DNA of 64,000 nt from Neobacillus piezotolerans (lineage in GTDB: Bacteria > Bacillota > Bacilli > Bacillales > Cytobacillaceae): positions 186,001 to 250,000 of the forward strand of contig NZ_QNQT01000003.1 of NCBI RefSeq assembly GCF_003362805.1, given 5' to 3'. The notes below the pieces were generated by a model. That model was not told the DNA's origin and made no database searches. It saw nothing but the letters and a program-made list of their open reading frames with translations. Shown here in pieces: positions 33,122 to 41,112 of the stretch. A program made the translations under genes and the position numbers. The first letter of the stretch is position 1. Each line of letters opens with the position of its first letter.

Positions 33122-33222
33122 CAGGTGCATTGTGATAACCGAAGAGTATAAATTAATAGACCAGTGAGGCAGGGGACACTCTCCCTGCCTAGCTGAACAG
33201 GAAGTGCCTAATACCTTCAACT

Positions 33223-33329
33223 GTGAAACATCCCTGTGAAACAAGAAAATTCGGGGAGTGACAGGCACTGTTCGTATTTCCGTAGTCCCGGAACACCGTT
33301 CACATTCCCGAGGCACCGTCCGCATTCCA
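33223..33329 (+). repeat. Element A single copy with decayed tail repeats
   Basis: GTGAAACA twice (33223, 33236 region), then AAAATTCGGGGAGTGACAGG and the CACTGTTCGTATTTC tail. Two diverged tail copies follow (ACACCGTTCACATTCC and GCACCGTCCGCATTCC). It sits between the pstA stop and the M28 terminator. Upstream, 33122-33222 is non-coding. Confidence 0.85.
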
Positions 33330-33340
33330 ACCTCAAAAAA

Positions 33341-33365
33341 GAAAGCCGCTATGCCCGCGGCTTTC
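33341..33365 (-). terminator. Terminator after the M28 aminopeptidase gene
   Basis: The stem GAAAGCCGC/GCGGCTTTC is followed by a T-run on the minus strand, 15 nt past the gene's stop. Confidence 0.8.
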
Positions 33366-33379
33366 TCCCAAATTCCCCT

Positions 33380-34765
33380 CTATTTACTCAACGCCGGCAC
33401 GTCTTTACGAACAACGTCATACAATCCGGCTCCGATAATGTCGAGCGCGGATTTCATGCGCTCAGCCGAAACGTTGTCTTCAATTGTATCCTGTGGCGTG
33501 TGATAGACTTTCTCGATGTGGTACACGAGCGGATCCCAGCTGTCGATGCCCATCCAGATGAACAGCGCCGCCGGAATACCCGCACGGTGGAACGGCACGT
33601 GGTCGCTCGACCCGAACGTCCCCGGCAGAATATCCGAGTTCCCCAAGCGCGCTCCGGCGGCTTCAACCGAATCCGTCACAAGATTTTTGCTGCCGTCCGG
33701 CGTCATCGCATACAAATTCTTCGCCTTATCGTAATTTGTGGCAACCATATCTGCGTTGAAAACTCCTTCAATGTTCTCCTTTTCTTCAGTGGACAGCTGG
33801 TTCACGTAATGGAATGCCCCCAGTAATCCGCGCTCCTCCGATCCAAACGCGATAAATTTCATTTCCTTATCCGTGTTGTACCCTTTGAACACACGGGCAA
33901 GCTCAAGCACCAACCCGACACCGGACGCATTGTCATTCGCACCCGGAGCGCCGACGACGCTGTCATGGTGCGCACTCAGAATTACCTGCTTTGTATCTTT
34001 ATTTTTCACTTTTGGAGCTTTTGTCGCTATCACATTCACTGACTGTAGGTTGGAAAAATGCTCCGCGGCCAGGGTCACTTCAACTGGCCCGTCCGCGACT
34101 TGTTCCTTCAGCCACTCTCCTTGGATAAAAGCCGCCCCAAAAACCGGGACATCCACTTTGGAAGCAAGGCTTGGGTTGAATGCCTGTCCATAATTCCCGC
34201 GGCTGCCGACAAGGCTTTGCAGGATGACGGCCGACGCACCCTTGCTGATTGCGTTGTTCACCTGGGTACGGTAGTCAGCGGTTGTCGCTTCCCTTGCCAT
34301 CACAACAATTTTCCCGGCTGTATCACCCGGGAAGTCGCTAAGGTTCTTTCCGCCATTTACGAAAATAACCTCTCCGGAAACCCCGTCCTTGCTGATTTTG
34401 CCGTTAGGCGCTGCGCCCATCTGCCACGACTTCCCGTCCGCGAACGAAACAGTCGCTATGTACTGGTCCGCTACCGGAAAGTATTGGTACTCCACATCAT
34501 ACCCGTAGCCCTTTAACACGTCACCAATGTACTTAGCCGACTCCTTTTCGGCTTCAAGCCCGCCTGGACGCGGCCCGATTTCCTCCGACAGATAGCGGAC
34601 ATGCTCAATTGCCCGCTCCGCATCAACCCGGGCAACCACCTTCTCATCCTGCGAATAACCCGACTTTCCGGGAGCCTCCGCCGCCAAAACCCCTGCAGAC
34701 CCAAACACCATCGACAACACCAACAAAGACGAAGCAACTTTCAATCCTCTCTTACGATACGGCAT
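33380..34765 (-). CDS. Secreted M28 aminopeptidase with PA domain (YwaD-like)
   Basis: A 461-residue secreted zinc aminopeptidase. Signal peptide ends VLAAEA. A protease-associated domain lies at about residues 130-225 (GEVIFVNGG, GKIVVMARE, ISKGASAVILQS). The M28 catalytic domain shows the zinc ligands and base: SAHHDSV (about 267), GANDNASG (about 278), FGSEERGLLGA (about 307-317), FNADM and YHTPQDTIED (about 428). Domain order and length resemble Bacillus YwaD. GGGAGGGG precedes the ATG. It degrades peptides outside the cell, in keeping with the app oligopeptide transporter in this window. Confidence 0.87.
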   Translation of the reverse strand: MPYRKRGLKVASSLLVLSMVFGSAGVLAAEAPGKSGYSQDEKVVARVDAERAIEHVRYLSEEIGPRPGGLEAEKESAKYIGDVLKGYGYDVEYQYFPVADQYIATVSFADGKSWQMGAAPNGKISKDGVSGEVIFVNGGKNLSDFPGDTAGKIVVMAREATTADYRTQVNNAISKGASAVILQSLVGSRGNYGQAFNPSLASKVDVPVFGAAFIQGEWLKEQVADGPVEVTLAAEHFSNLQSVNVIATKAPKVKNKDTKQVILSAHHDSVVGAPGANDNASGVGLVLELARVFKGYNTDKEMKFIAFGSEERGLLGAFHYVNQLSTEEKENIEGVFNADMVATNYDKAKNLYAMTPDGSKNLVTDSVEAAGARLGNSDILPGTFGSSDHVPFHRAGIPAALFIWMGIDSWDPLVYHIEKVYHTPQDTIEDNVSAERMKSALDIIGAGLYDVVRKDVPALSK

Positions 34766-35114
34766 AAAACCCCTCCCAAATTTCCGGTTTACTAGACTAT
34801 CAAAATGAAGCAGGGACGTGTACAGAATCCTTCACTTTTTTTAATGTCTTTAACAGACAAGTCCCCCTGTTAGGAAATAGCTGGCACCTGATAGTGCTAG
34901 TAATCCGGTATTTTCAACATCTCTATCGTATTTCACAACTCCAAATATCAACAAGCTACAAAGTTACTAAATATTCAAAATATTTTATCTATTATTAGGA
35001 CTTAAATGCTGAAACCTTCTAACCAAAAAACCCCCAATAAAATACAAATAAAGGATGGCTCAACCATTCTTCTCGTTGGTCACTCACCCTATTAAAATAG
35101 CAAGCTTGCCCACC

Positions 35115-35200
35115 CGTGAAACACCTCTGTGAAACAAGAAAATTCGGGGAGTGACAGGCACTGTTCGTATTTCTAGAGGCGCCATTCGTATTTCCACTCC
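35115..35200 (+). repeat. Element A single copy
   Basis: GTGAAACACCTCTGTGAAAC, AAGAAAATTCGGGGAGTGAC, then AGGCACTGTTCGTATTTC and one decayed tail copy (GCGCCATTCGTATTTCC). It lies in the 556-nt gap 34766-35321, which otherwise shows no gene; near 35052-35085 a short inverted repeat around CAACCA/TGGTC is present. Confidence 0.88.
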
Positions 35201-35321
35201 GCTATCTCCCTAATTTTCCCTACCCTTCCAAATTATCTACATAGATATTTAGATAGGAATTTTTATAAGATAATAGTATTGCAGGAAATTTGAGGATACT
35301 TTTAAAAACATTGGAGGAATT

Positions 35322-36392
35322 ATGAAGAAACTAGCAAACTTGGCGATCACAGCGGCATTTACTGCCACGTTCATCCTGTCACCTATCCAATCTGTAAAAA
35401 CGGAAGCCGCGGCTTCAAAAGCGGAGATTTATGTCAACCAGGCGGTCTACTGGGCCGGCGCGCTTAAATGGCAAATTTCCGTTGAATATAAAAAGGACGT
35501 CTCGTACCCGGATATGAAGGTTTTTAACGCGACAAAAGACAATATCCAAAAAGCAAAATCCGAGTTCAGCGCACTCCCACCGGACCAAAAAACCAAACTC
35601 GAAGCCAAACTCCGCGACCAGGCTGAGATTCATTACACCCGCGCCGTCGCATACATTGACGCCATCAGCTCCGGCAAAAAATTGAAGGCACAGGCGGATC
35701 TGTTCACAACTTCCTATAACGCCCAACCGTCAACCGATGAAACCGAAAAGGCGTATCACGATTTAACCTACAGAATCAAACATACAGCCAATCAGCTTTA
35801 CAAAGTCTATGGAAGCACAACGCGGGAAGCTATCCTGAAAGAGTACAAGCTACCGGCCGAAAGCGCGCGCAATGCTGCGAGCAACACGATTACAGCAAAA
35901 ATGGCGATTGATCAATTCAGGGCAATTGCCGTGGAAAGGCGGACTCCCGAACTACAAGCTCCCGTTGAGGAAAAAATCAAAAAAGTGGCCGATACAAACA
36001 CCCGGCTGTTGTTGCTGCACAAACTTCAAACTGGAGAAAACCAGCTACCTCCAAACATGGACAAATACAAGAGCGGCTTTCAAAAGATGGGCTTTAAATT
36101 CAACTCTGACACAACAGCAGTATACACCTATGGCGGCATGTCGGTCGGCCTCTTGAACCGCGGAACCTATTGGCAGCTAAGATCGGACAACTGGAACGGC
36201 AACTACTGGACTATGTTCAAAAAAAGCATTGCCGTTGTATGGGGAGCCGACATTGCCTTTTCAAGCATGAAGTACCTCGACTACGCGATTGGGTATCCCC
36301 ATACGGCATACTCAACACAAAACATCAAAACATTCGTATCCGGCGAAAGCCTCGTCGTCTACCTCTACATGCCACGTGCTCAAGTGCAATAA
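35322..36392 (+). CDS. Secreted SbsC-N-terminal-like helical protein
   Basis: A 356-residue secreted protein with signal peptide MKKLANLAITAAFTATFILS (cleavage near TEAAA). Residues about 35-240 are helical and related to the N-terminal region of the 687-residue protein at 7858-9921: both contain YHxLTYxIK, a VYGxTTR motif, and xAMxIDQ. There are no Ig-like domains; the last 100 residues are aromatic-rich (TYWQLRSDNWNGNYWTMFKK). The start has TTGGAGG. A wall-binding role is inferred from the SbsC resemblance. Confidence 0.68.
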   Translation: MKKLANLAITAAFTATFILSPIQSVKTEAAASKAEIYVNQAVYWAGALKWQISVEYKKDVSYPDMKVFNATKDNIQKAKSEFSALPPDQKTKLEAKLRDQAEIHYTRAVAYIDAISSGKKLKAQADLFTTSYNAQPSTDETEKAYHDLTYRIKHTANQLYKVYGSTTREAILKEYKLPAESARNAASNTITAKMAIDQFRAIAVERRTPELQAPVEEKIKKVADTNTRLLLLHKLQTGENQLPPNMDKYKSGFQKMGFKFNSDTTAVYTYGGMSVGLLNRGTYWQLRSDNWNGNYWTMFKKSIAVVWGADIAFSSMKYLDYAIGYPHTAYSTQNIKTFVSGESLVVYLYMPRAQVQ

Positions 36393-36418
36393 ACTGAATG
36401 GAGCAAAGCCTTGAACCC

Positions 36419-36519
36419 GTGAAACACCTCTGTGAAACAAGATTTTTCGGGGAGTGACAGGCACTGTTCGCATTTCCGGAGGTACCGTTCGCAATTCGGG
36501 GGCACTATTCGCATTTCAA
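36419..36519 (+). repeat. Element A single copy with two tail repeats
   Basis: GTGAAACACCTCTGTGAAAC then AAGATTTTTCGGGGAGTGAC and AGGCACTGTTCGCATTTC. Two diverged tail units follow (GTACCGTTCGCAATTC and GCACTATTCGCATTTC). It lies between two converging genes. Confidence 0.88.
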
Positions 36520-36539
36520 CACTGTTTTAAATGTAAGAA

Positions 36540-36568
36540 GGAGGCCCGCTACCCAACAGCAGGCCTCC
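36540..36568. terminator. Bidirectional terminator between converging genes
   Basis: The stem GGAGGCCCGCT/AGCAGGCCTCC has one mismatch. T-rich sequence follows on the plus strand (TCTTTATT) and, weaker, on the minus strand. Confidence 0.65.
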
Positions 36569-36571
36569 TCT

Positions 36572-37363
36572 TTATTCCAGGATTTTCTCAATCTTCTCTT
36601 TATCCGTCAGCATCGCCCCGTACAGTACGCCTGGCATATAAGAGCTATACTCCTGTCCTCCCAGTTGGTAGGAAAGAATTGGGGTGATTGTTGCAAAGTC
36701 ATACTCCGTTTCACCATAGCCTTCAATCTCGAAATGCTCAACCTTACCCGGGCCAATTTTAACATCACCCTCAAAAAGGTGTGTTATCTCTCCAGATAAA
36801 TCTTCAATCTTCAGTCCGGTTGCTTCCTGCCCTGAAATATTTTTAATACGCACATCCAGACCTGCCGATGGATATGCGGCCGTATAACTTCCCGTTGGAA
36901 CAAAGTGCCCATCCTGAAAGCCGGTTCCGTTTTGGACGACCAATTCCCCGAATCTGTATGTCGCCGTCTTCTCATTGCCGAACCAAATCTTTAGTTTATT
37001 GTCCCGCTCAAGTTCGTCGGTCAAAACCCGCGCCGTCAGCCGCAAGTTCACCAATTTATATCCCTTATGAACCATCCCGGTATCCACTTTGAAATCAACA
37101 ACCTCAATATTCGGATTCGCAAACTGAACCAAGGTTATTAAATCTTCCAGAGGCACATTCCTATTTCGAACATCCTGGACCGCAAAAAGATTGAACACAG
37201 CACCATTCTCATCATCAACTGCATAGCTGATAAAATTGTCGGCAAACTGGAGCCTGAGCTCTCTATCTTTGCTGAACACAGGATTTCCCGCCACCATCAT
37301 CAATGCAACCAAAAGCGCCGCAACAGCAAAATAAAGAAGCAATAACCTCTTTCTAATAAACAT
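36572..37363 (-). CDS. Membrane-anchored protein of unknown function
   Basis: A 263-residue protein from ATG 37363 (MFIRKRLLLLYFAVAALLVA); longer in-frame versions lack a ribosome site. One N-terminal helix acts as signal peptide or anchor. The exported part is beta-rich and includes NRNVPLEDLITLVQFANPNI, VRIKNISGQEATGLKIEDLS and HFEIEGYGETEYDFATITP. I recognise no family; the last third resembles an Ig-like fold in its spacing of hydrophobics. Confidence 0.6.
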   Translation of the reverse strand: MFIRKRLLLLYFAVAALLVALMMVAGNPVFSKDRELRLQFADNFISYAVDDENGAVFNLFAVQDVRNRNVPLEDLITLVQFANPNIEVVDFKVDTGMVHKGYKLVNLRLTARVLTDELERDNKLKIWFGNEKTATYRFGELVVQNGTGFQDGHFVPTGSYTAAYPSAGLDVRIKNISGQEATGLKIEDLSGEITHLFEGDVKIGPGKVEHFEIEGYGETEYDFATITPILSYQLGGQEYSSYMPGVLYGAMLTDKEKIEKILE

Positions 37364-37586
37364 GCCAACCCCACACGCCTTTTTAAAAATTTTCAATACA
37401 TATATATTACTCACAAAACCCCCAATTCCTTCCAAAGTCAATAAAAAAAACTACCCACCCGGGTTTAAAAACCCGATAGAGCAGCTTCTTGCAAAAAATT
37501 ATGAAAATGGCTAAAAGGCTCTCTCCCTATATCAACCTGCTTCACATCCTAACCGAAAAGAAGCGCTAAACCGCCCTGCTACCCCC

Positions 37587-37715
37587 GTGAAACACCCTGT
37601 GAAACAAGAAAATTCGGGGAGTGACAGGCACTGTTCGTATTTCGGAAACCCTGTTTACATTCGAAGCACTGTTCACGTTTCGGAGACCCTGTTCACATCC
37701 GGAAGCATTGTTGCA
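37587..37715 (+). repeat. Element A single copy with three tail repeats
   Basis: GTGAAACACCCTGTGAAACA, AGAAAATTCGGGGAGTGACA, GGCACTGTTCGTATTTC. Three decayed tail units follow (CCCTGTTTACATTCG, GCACTGTTCACGTTTC, CCCTGTTCACATCC), the longest tail series of the solitary copies. The gap 37364-37744 shows no gene. Confidence 0.88.
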
Positions 37716-37744
37716 TTTCTTTCCCCACTGCCCTCTCCGGCCCT

Positions 37745-38362
37745 TTACTGGGTGAGGAAGTGGAGGCAGAAGTCGAGGTCGGCTTGGAGGTGTTCTTTCA
37801 TGAGGTTTTCGGCTTCGTCTCCTTTGCGGTTGCGGATGGCTTCGTAAATGTATTGATGTTCGTCGATTAGGAATGGGCGCTTGTGATATACGACAGTTTT
37901 CCGGAATAGATAGATGATTGCTTGCATCCGTTCAATCGTGTCGATCATGACGGGGTTGTTGGTCGAGCGGACGATAATGTCGTGAAAGCTTTCGTTCGCC
38001 TTCATGATTTCGTCAGGCGTACCGGTCCTGCCCACTCGGACGCACTCCTCGAGCTTTTTCAAATCTGCTTCACCCAAATAGGCGGCCGCCGATTTCGCCG
38101 CAAACCCTTCGAGTAAAATCCTCACCTGGAACAAATTTCGCAAATCCGTTTCGGTAGGATTCACAACCCGCTTTTGTTTGATGAGCCCCTCCTGCTCAAG
38201 CCGGCGAATTGACTCGCGGATTGGCGTCCGGCTCACCCCCAATTCCTGCGCAAGCTTCTCCTCGGTCAATTTCGTCCCCCGTTCGAGCTCACCTTGCAGG
38301 ATTTTATCCCGTAAATATTCATATGTGTGCAAATATGCGTGCTGCTGCGTTTTCTTTGTCAT
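37745..38362 (-). CDS. GntR-family regulator with FCD domain
   Basis: A 205-residue regulator. The winged helix covers about residues 15-70 (LRDKILQGELERGTKLTEEK, then LAQELGVSRTPIRESIRRLE). The helical FCD effector domain follows, with the metal-type ligands in NESFHDIIVRSTNN and the C-terminal HLQADLDFCLHFL. The gene is divergent from the sugar-acid operon at 38606, with TTGTATACAA-type sites in between, so it most likely represses that operon and itself. The start has AGGAGA upstream. Confidence 0.87.
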   Translation of the reverse strand: MTKKTQQHAYLHTYEYLRDKILQGELERGTKLTEEKLAQELGVSRTPIRESIRRLEQEGLIKQKRVVNPTETDLRNLFQVRILLEGFAAKSAAAYLGEADLKKLEECVRVGRTGTPDEIMKANESFHDIIVRSTNNPVMIDTIERMQAIIYLFRKTVVYHKRPFLIDEHQYIYEAIRNRKGDEAENLMKEHLQADLDFCLHFLTQ

Positions 38363-38498
38363 CGTACCGACTCTCCTAAGTAATTGATGAGTCTATTTCT
38401 TTCAAGGCTAAGCCAGTCTTCAGTCCTTGCTTTCAAATTCAAGCCGGCTCCCTTCTAAAGTATAGAACGACAGCCTTCCATTTTAAAGCCAAAACTTT

Positions 38499-38552
38499 TT
38501 TGTATACAAATTATAAATTATTGTATACAAAATTATAGCAAGTGTGTACAAT
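38499..38552. promoter_or_regulatory. Operator cluster for the GntR/FCD regulator
   Basis: Two palindromes TTTGTATACAAA (38499-38510) and TTGTATACAA (38521-38530) lie 22 bp apart centre to centre, plus a half-like site GTGTGTACAATT at 38541-38552. They are between the divergent GntR gene and the sugar-acid operon. The TTGTATACAA form fits FCD-type GntR binding sites. Confidence 0.75.
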
Positions 38553-38569
38553 TAGTGACAGAAAGCAAA

Positions 38570-38583
38570 ATGAAAGCGTTTAA
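38570..38583 (+). promoter_or_regulatory. Possible cre site (CcpA)
   Basis: ATGAAAGCGTTTAA lies between the operator cluster and the ribosome site of the dehydrogenase gene. It matches most of the catabolite-responsive element consensus, so glucose repression of the operon is plausible. Confidence 0.4.
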
Positions 38584-38605
38584 CAACATAGAAGGAGGAG
38601 TTTTT

Positions 38606-39508
38606 ATGAAGCTGGGATTTATCGGTCTCGGAATCATGGGAAAGCCAATGACACTCAATCTTTTGCGCGGGGGGTACGAGTTAACCGTCTTTGACATTAA
38701 CGAGGAGGCTGTTAAGCAGCTTGCCGAACATGGGGCCAAATCCGCCACCACTCCAAAGGAAGTAGGACAAAATAGCGACGTCATCTTCACGATGCTGCCA
38801 AACGGCGGGCATGTAAAAAGCGTCGTCCTTGGTGAAAGCGGTGTCATTGAAGGGGCAAAGGAAGGCGCCATCGTCGTTGATATGAGCTCCATCTCCCCTG
38901 TTGATTCGAAGCAAATCGCCGACGCGCTTGCTGAAAAAGGCATCGAAATGCTTGACGCGCCTGTAAGCGGCGGCGAACCGAAAGCCATCGACGGGACGCT
39001 CGCGATCATGGCCGGCGGCAAGGAAGAAATTTTCAACAAGGTCAAACCTGCCTTTGAAAAAATGGGCAAAGACATCACACTTGTCGGCGACAATGGCTGC
39101 GGGGCAACCGCGAAGCTCGCGAATCAGATCATGGTCAATGTCAACATCGCCGCCATGTCCGAAGCGCTCATCCTGGCCGCAAAAGCTGGGATTGACATCC
39201 GGAAAATGTACGAAGCAATTCGCGGCGGACTTGCCGGAAGCGCAGTCCTCGACGCAAAGGTTCCGCTCATCCTCGAGCGCAATTTCGTCCCCGGCGGTCG
39301 CATCGACATCAATGCGAAAGACCTGACGAACGTCATGGATACCGCGCACGCGCTCGGCGTACCGCTTCCGCTTACAAGCCAGGTGCTTGAAATGTTCCAC
39401 TCGATGAAAGCAGACGGCAAAGCAGCCGATGACCACGGCGGCCTCGTCCAGTTTTACGAAAAGCTGGCCAATTTTCAAATAAAGGGCGATCAGCATGACG
39501 AAGCCTAG
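38606..39508 (+). CDS. 3-hydroxyisobutyrate/tartronate-semialdehyde-type dehydrogenase (LtnD/GarR family)
   Basis: A 300-residue beta-hydroxyacid dehydrogenase. The NAD motif GFIGLGIMGKPM is at residues 4-15, the substrate loop DAPVSGGEPKAIDG at about 117-130 and the catalytic lysine in GCGATAKLANQIM at about 165-177. Family members include GarR and the L-threonate dehydrogenase LtnD. The next gene encodes a four-carbon acid sugar kinase, so an LtnD-like role (oxidation of a four-carbon sugar acid) is favoured over GarR. Strong GAAGGAGGAG site. First gene of the GntR-controlled operon. Confidence 0.85.
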   Translation: MKLGFIGLGIMGKPMTLNLLRGGYELTVFDINEEAVKQLAEHGAKSATTPKEVGQNSDVIFTMLPNGGHVKSVVLGESGVIEGAKEGAIVVDMSSISPVDSKQIADALAEKGIEMLDAPVSGGEPKAIDGTLAIMAGGKEEIFNKVKPAFEKMGKDITLVGDNGCGATAKLANQIMVNVNIAAMSEALILAAKAGIDIRKMYEAIRGGLAGSAVLDAKVPLILERNFVPGGRIDINAKDLTNVMDTAHALGVPLPLTSQVLEMFHSMKADGKAADDHGGLVQFYEKLANFQIKGDQHDEA

Positions 39509-39530
39509 AAACGCCCAAGAGGAGGTCAAC

Positions 39531-41024
39531 ATGACAAACTCTAAAAATACCCAAGAGGAAAACAACTTTGATACCCAAAATGAAAGCACCGTGGCAAAGC
39601 CTAGAGATTTCCACGAGACGCTTGCATCCATCCCTGCCGTCAACCACCAAAGGGTTCAGGAGGCTTGGGCAAAAATACGACCCGGTTTTACTCATAAAAT
39701 CATCGTCCTCGATGACGACCCGACCGGCGTCCAGACAGTCCACGGCGTTTCCGTCTACACTGATTGGTCCGAGGATACGATCGAGCGGGGTTTTCGTGAA
39801 GAGAACCAAATATTCTTCATCCTGACGAATTCGCGGGCGTTCACTGCCGACGAAACCCGTAAGGTCCACAAGGATATCGCCGAACGGGCCGAAAAGGTTT
39901 CCCGGAAATTCAACAGGCCGTACATCCTGGTCAGCCGTGGCGATTCAACACTCCGCGGACACTATCCGCTCGAAACCGAAGTTTTGAAGGAAACAATTGA
40001 GCAAACTGCCAGCACGAACATCGACGGCGAGGTGCTCCTTCCTTTCTTCAAGGAAGGCGGCCGCTTGACCATCGACAACATCCATTATGTCCTGCAAAAC
40101 GACACGCTCGTTCCGGCCGGAGAAACCGAATTTGCCAAGGACAGGACGTTCGGTTACCGATCAAGCCACCTCGGGGATTGGATCGAGGAAAAAACGGAAG
40201 GCCGCTACAAGAAAGAGGATATTCTGTACATTTCGCTCGACAGCCTGCGCAACATGGAGCTCGATGCCATTGCCGCGCAGCTTATGGAAGTGCGTGATTT
40301 TGGTAAAATTGTAGTCAACGCCATCGAGGAAGACGATGTCAGAGTGTTCGCGGCCGCCCTTATCACAGCGCTCAAAAACGGAAAACGGTTCATCTTCCGG
40401 ACTGCGGCAGCGTTCACAAAAGTCATCGGCGACATCAGCTCCCGCCCGCTTCTTACCCGGGGAGAACTGATAGACAAGGATGCGAAGACTGGCGGCCTTG
40501 TCATCGTCGGTTCGCACGTTCAAAAAACGACCGATCAGCTGAATGAGCTGAAGACAGTCGAATCGCTGCACTTTATCGAGTTTGACGCGCATCTTGTTTT
40601 ACAAGAAGAAGCATTCCTCGAAGAAACCGAGCGAGTCCGCCTTGAAGCGGAAAAAATGGTTGCCGCAGGAGTCTCGACGGTTATTTTTACAAAAAGGAAG
40701 AGGCTCGACCTTGGCCCCGGGCTAGAGGAAGAGGAATTGAAGCTGTCGGTTAAAATTTCCGATGCGGTGACGAGCATTGTCCGTAACTTTTCCCTTCGCC
40801 CGAAATACCTGATTGCCAAAGGGGGCATCACCTCAAGCGATGTCGGCACAAAAGGGCTCTGTGTCAAACGCGCGGACGTCGCCGGCCAAATCTCTCCGGG
40901 AATCCCGGTATGGAAAACCGGTGAAGAAAGCACCTTCCCGTTCATTCCATACGTGATTTTCCCTGGGAATGTAGGGGCCGTCTCGACCTTGAAGGATGTC
41001 GTGTTAACGTTAGAAGGAAAATGA
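39531..41024 (+). CDS. Four-carbon acid sugar kinase (OtnK/DUF1537 family)
   Basis: A 497-residue kinase from ATG 39531 (GAGGAGG 5 nt upstream); an in-frame ATG at 39495 overlaps the dehydrogenase gene and is also usable. The N-domain shows VLDDDPTGVQTVHG (about residues 58-71), RGDSTLRGHYPLE and NAIEEDDVR. The C-domain shows AKGGITSSDVGTKGL (about 428-442) for nucleotide binding. Family enzymes phosphorylate 3-keto-threonate or -erythronate or related acids. The 36 bases from 39495 are duplicated at 39531, giving repeated leader codons. Confidence 0.88.
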   Translation: MTNSKNTQEENNFDTQNESTVAKPRDFHETLASIPAVNHQRVQEAWAKIRPGFTHKIIVLDDDPTGVQTVHGVSVYTDWSEDTIERGFREENQIFFILTNSRAFTADETRKVHKDIAERAEKVSRKFNRPYILVSRGDSTLRGHYPLETEVLKETIEQTASTNIDGEVLLPFFKEGGRLTIDNIHYVLQNDTLVPAGETEFAKDRTFGYRSSHLGDWIEEKTEGRYKKEDILYISLDSLRNMELDAIAAQLMEVRDFGKIVVNAIEEDDVRVFAAALITALKNGKRFIFRTAAAFTKVIGDISSRPLLTRGELIDKDAKTGGLVIVGSHVQKTTDQLNELKTVESLHFIEFDAHLVLQEEAFLEETERVRLEAEKMVAAGVSTVIFTKRKRLDLGPGLEEEELKLSVKISDAVTSIVRNFSLRPKYLIAKGGITSSDVGTKGLCVKRADVAGQISPGIPVWKTGEESTFPFIPYVIFPGNVGAVSTLKDVVLTLEGK

Positions 41025-41041
41025 TTTATTCTCGGCAGTTT

Positions 41042-41075
41042 CCTGCAGGCACGCATTAGGGGGCTTGCCTGCAGG
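41042..41075 (+). terminator. Hairpin between kinase and permease genes
   Basis: The stem CCTGCAGGCA/TGCCTGCAGG is followed by TTTTATATATTTTTC. It may be a partial terminator that lowers permease expression; a new ribosome site follows. Confidence 0.6.
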
Positions 41076-41112
41076 TTTTATATATTTTTCATTAACAAAG
41101 GGGGAAATGAAT

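Noticed and set aside
38681-39643. 320-codon open frame antisense to the LtnD/GarR-type dehydrogenase
   Set aside because: It is a mirror of a GC-rich coding gene, with no ribosome site and low-complexity translation; the plus-strand gene has clear family motifs.
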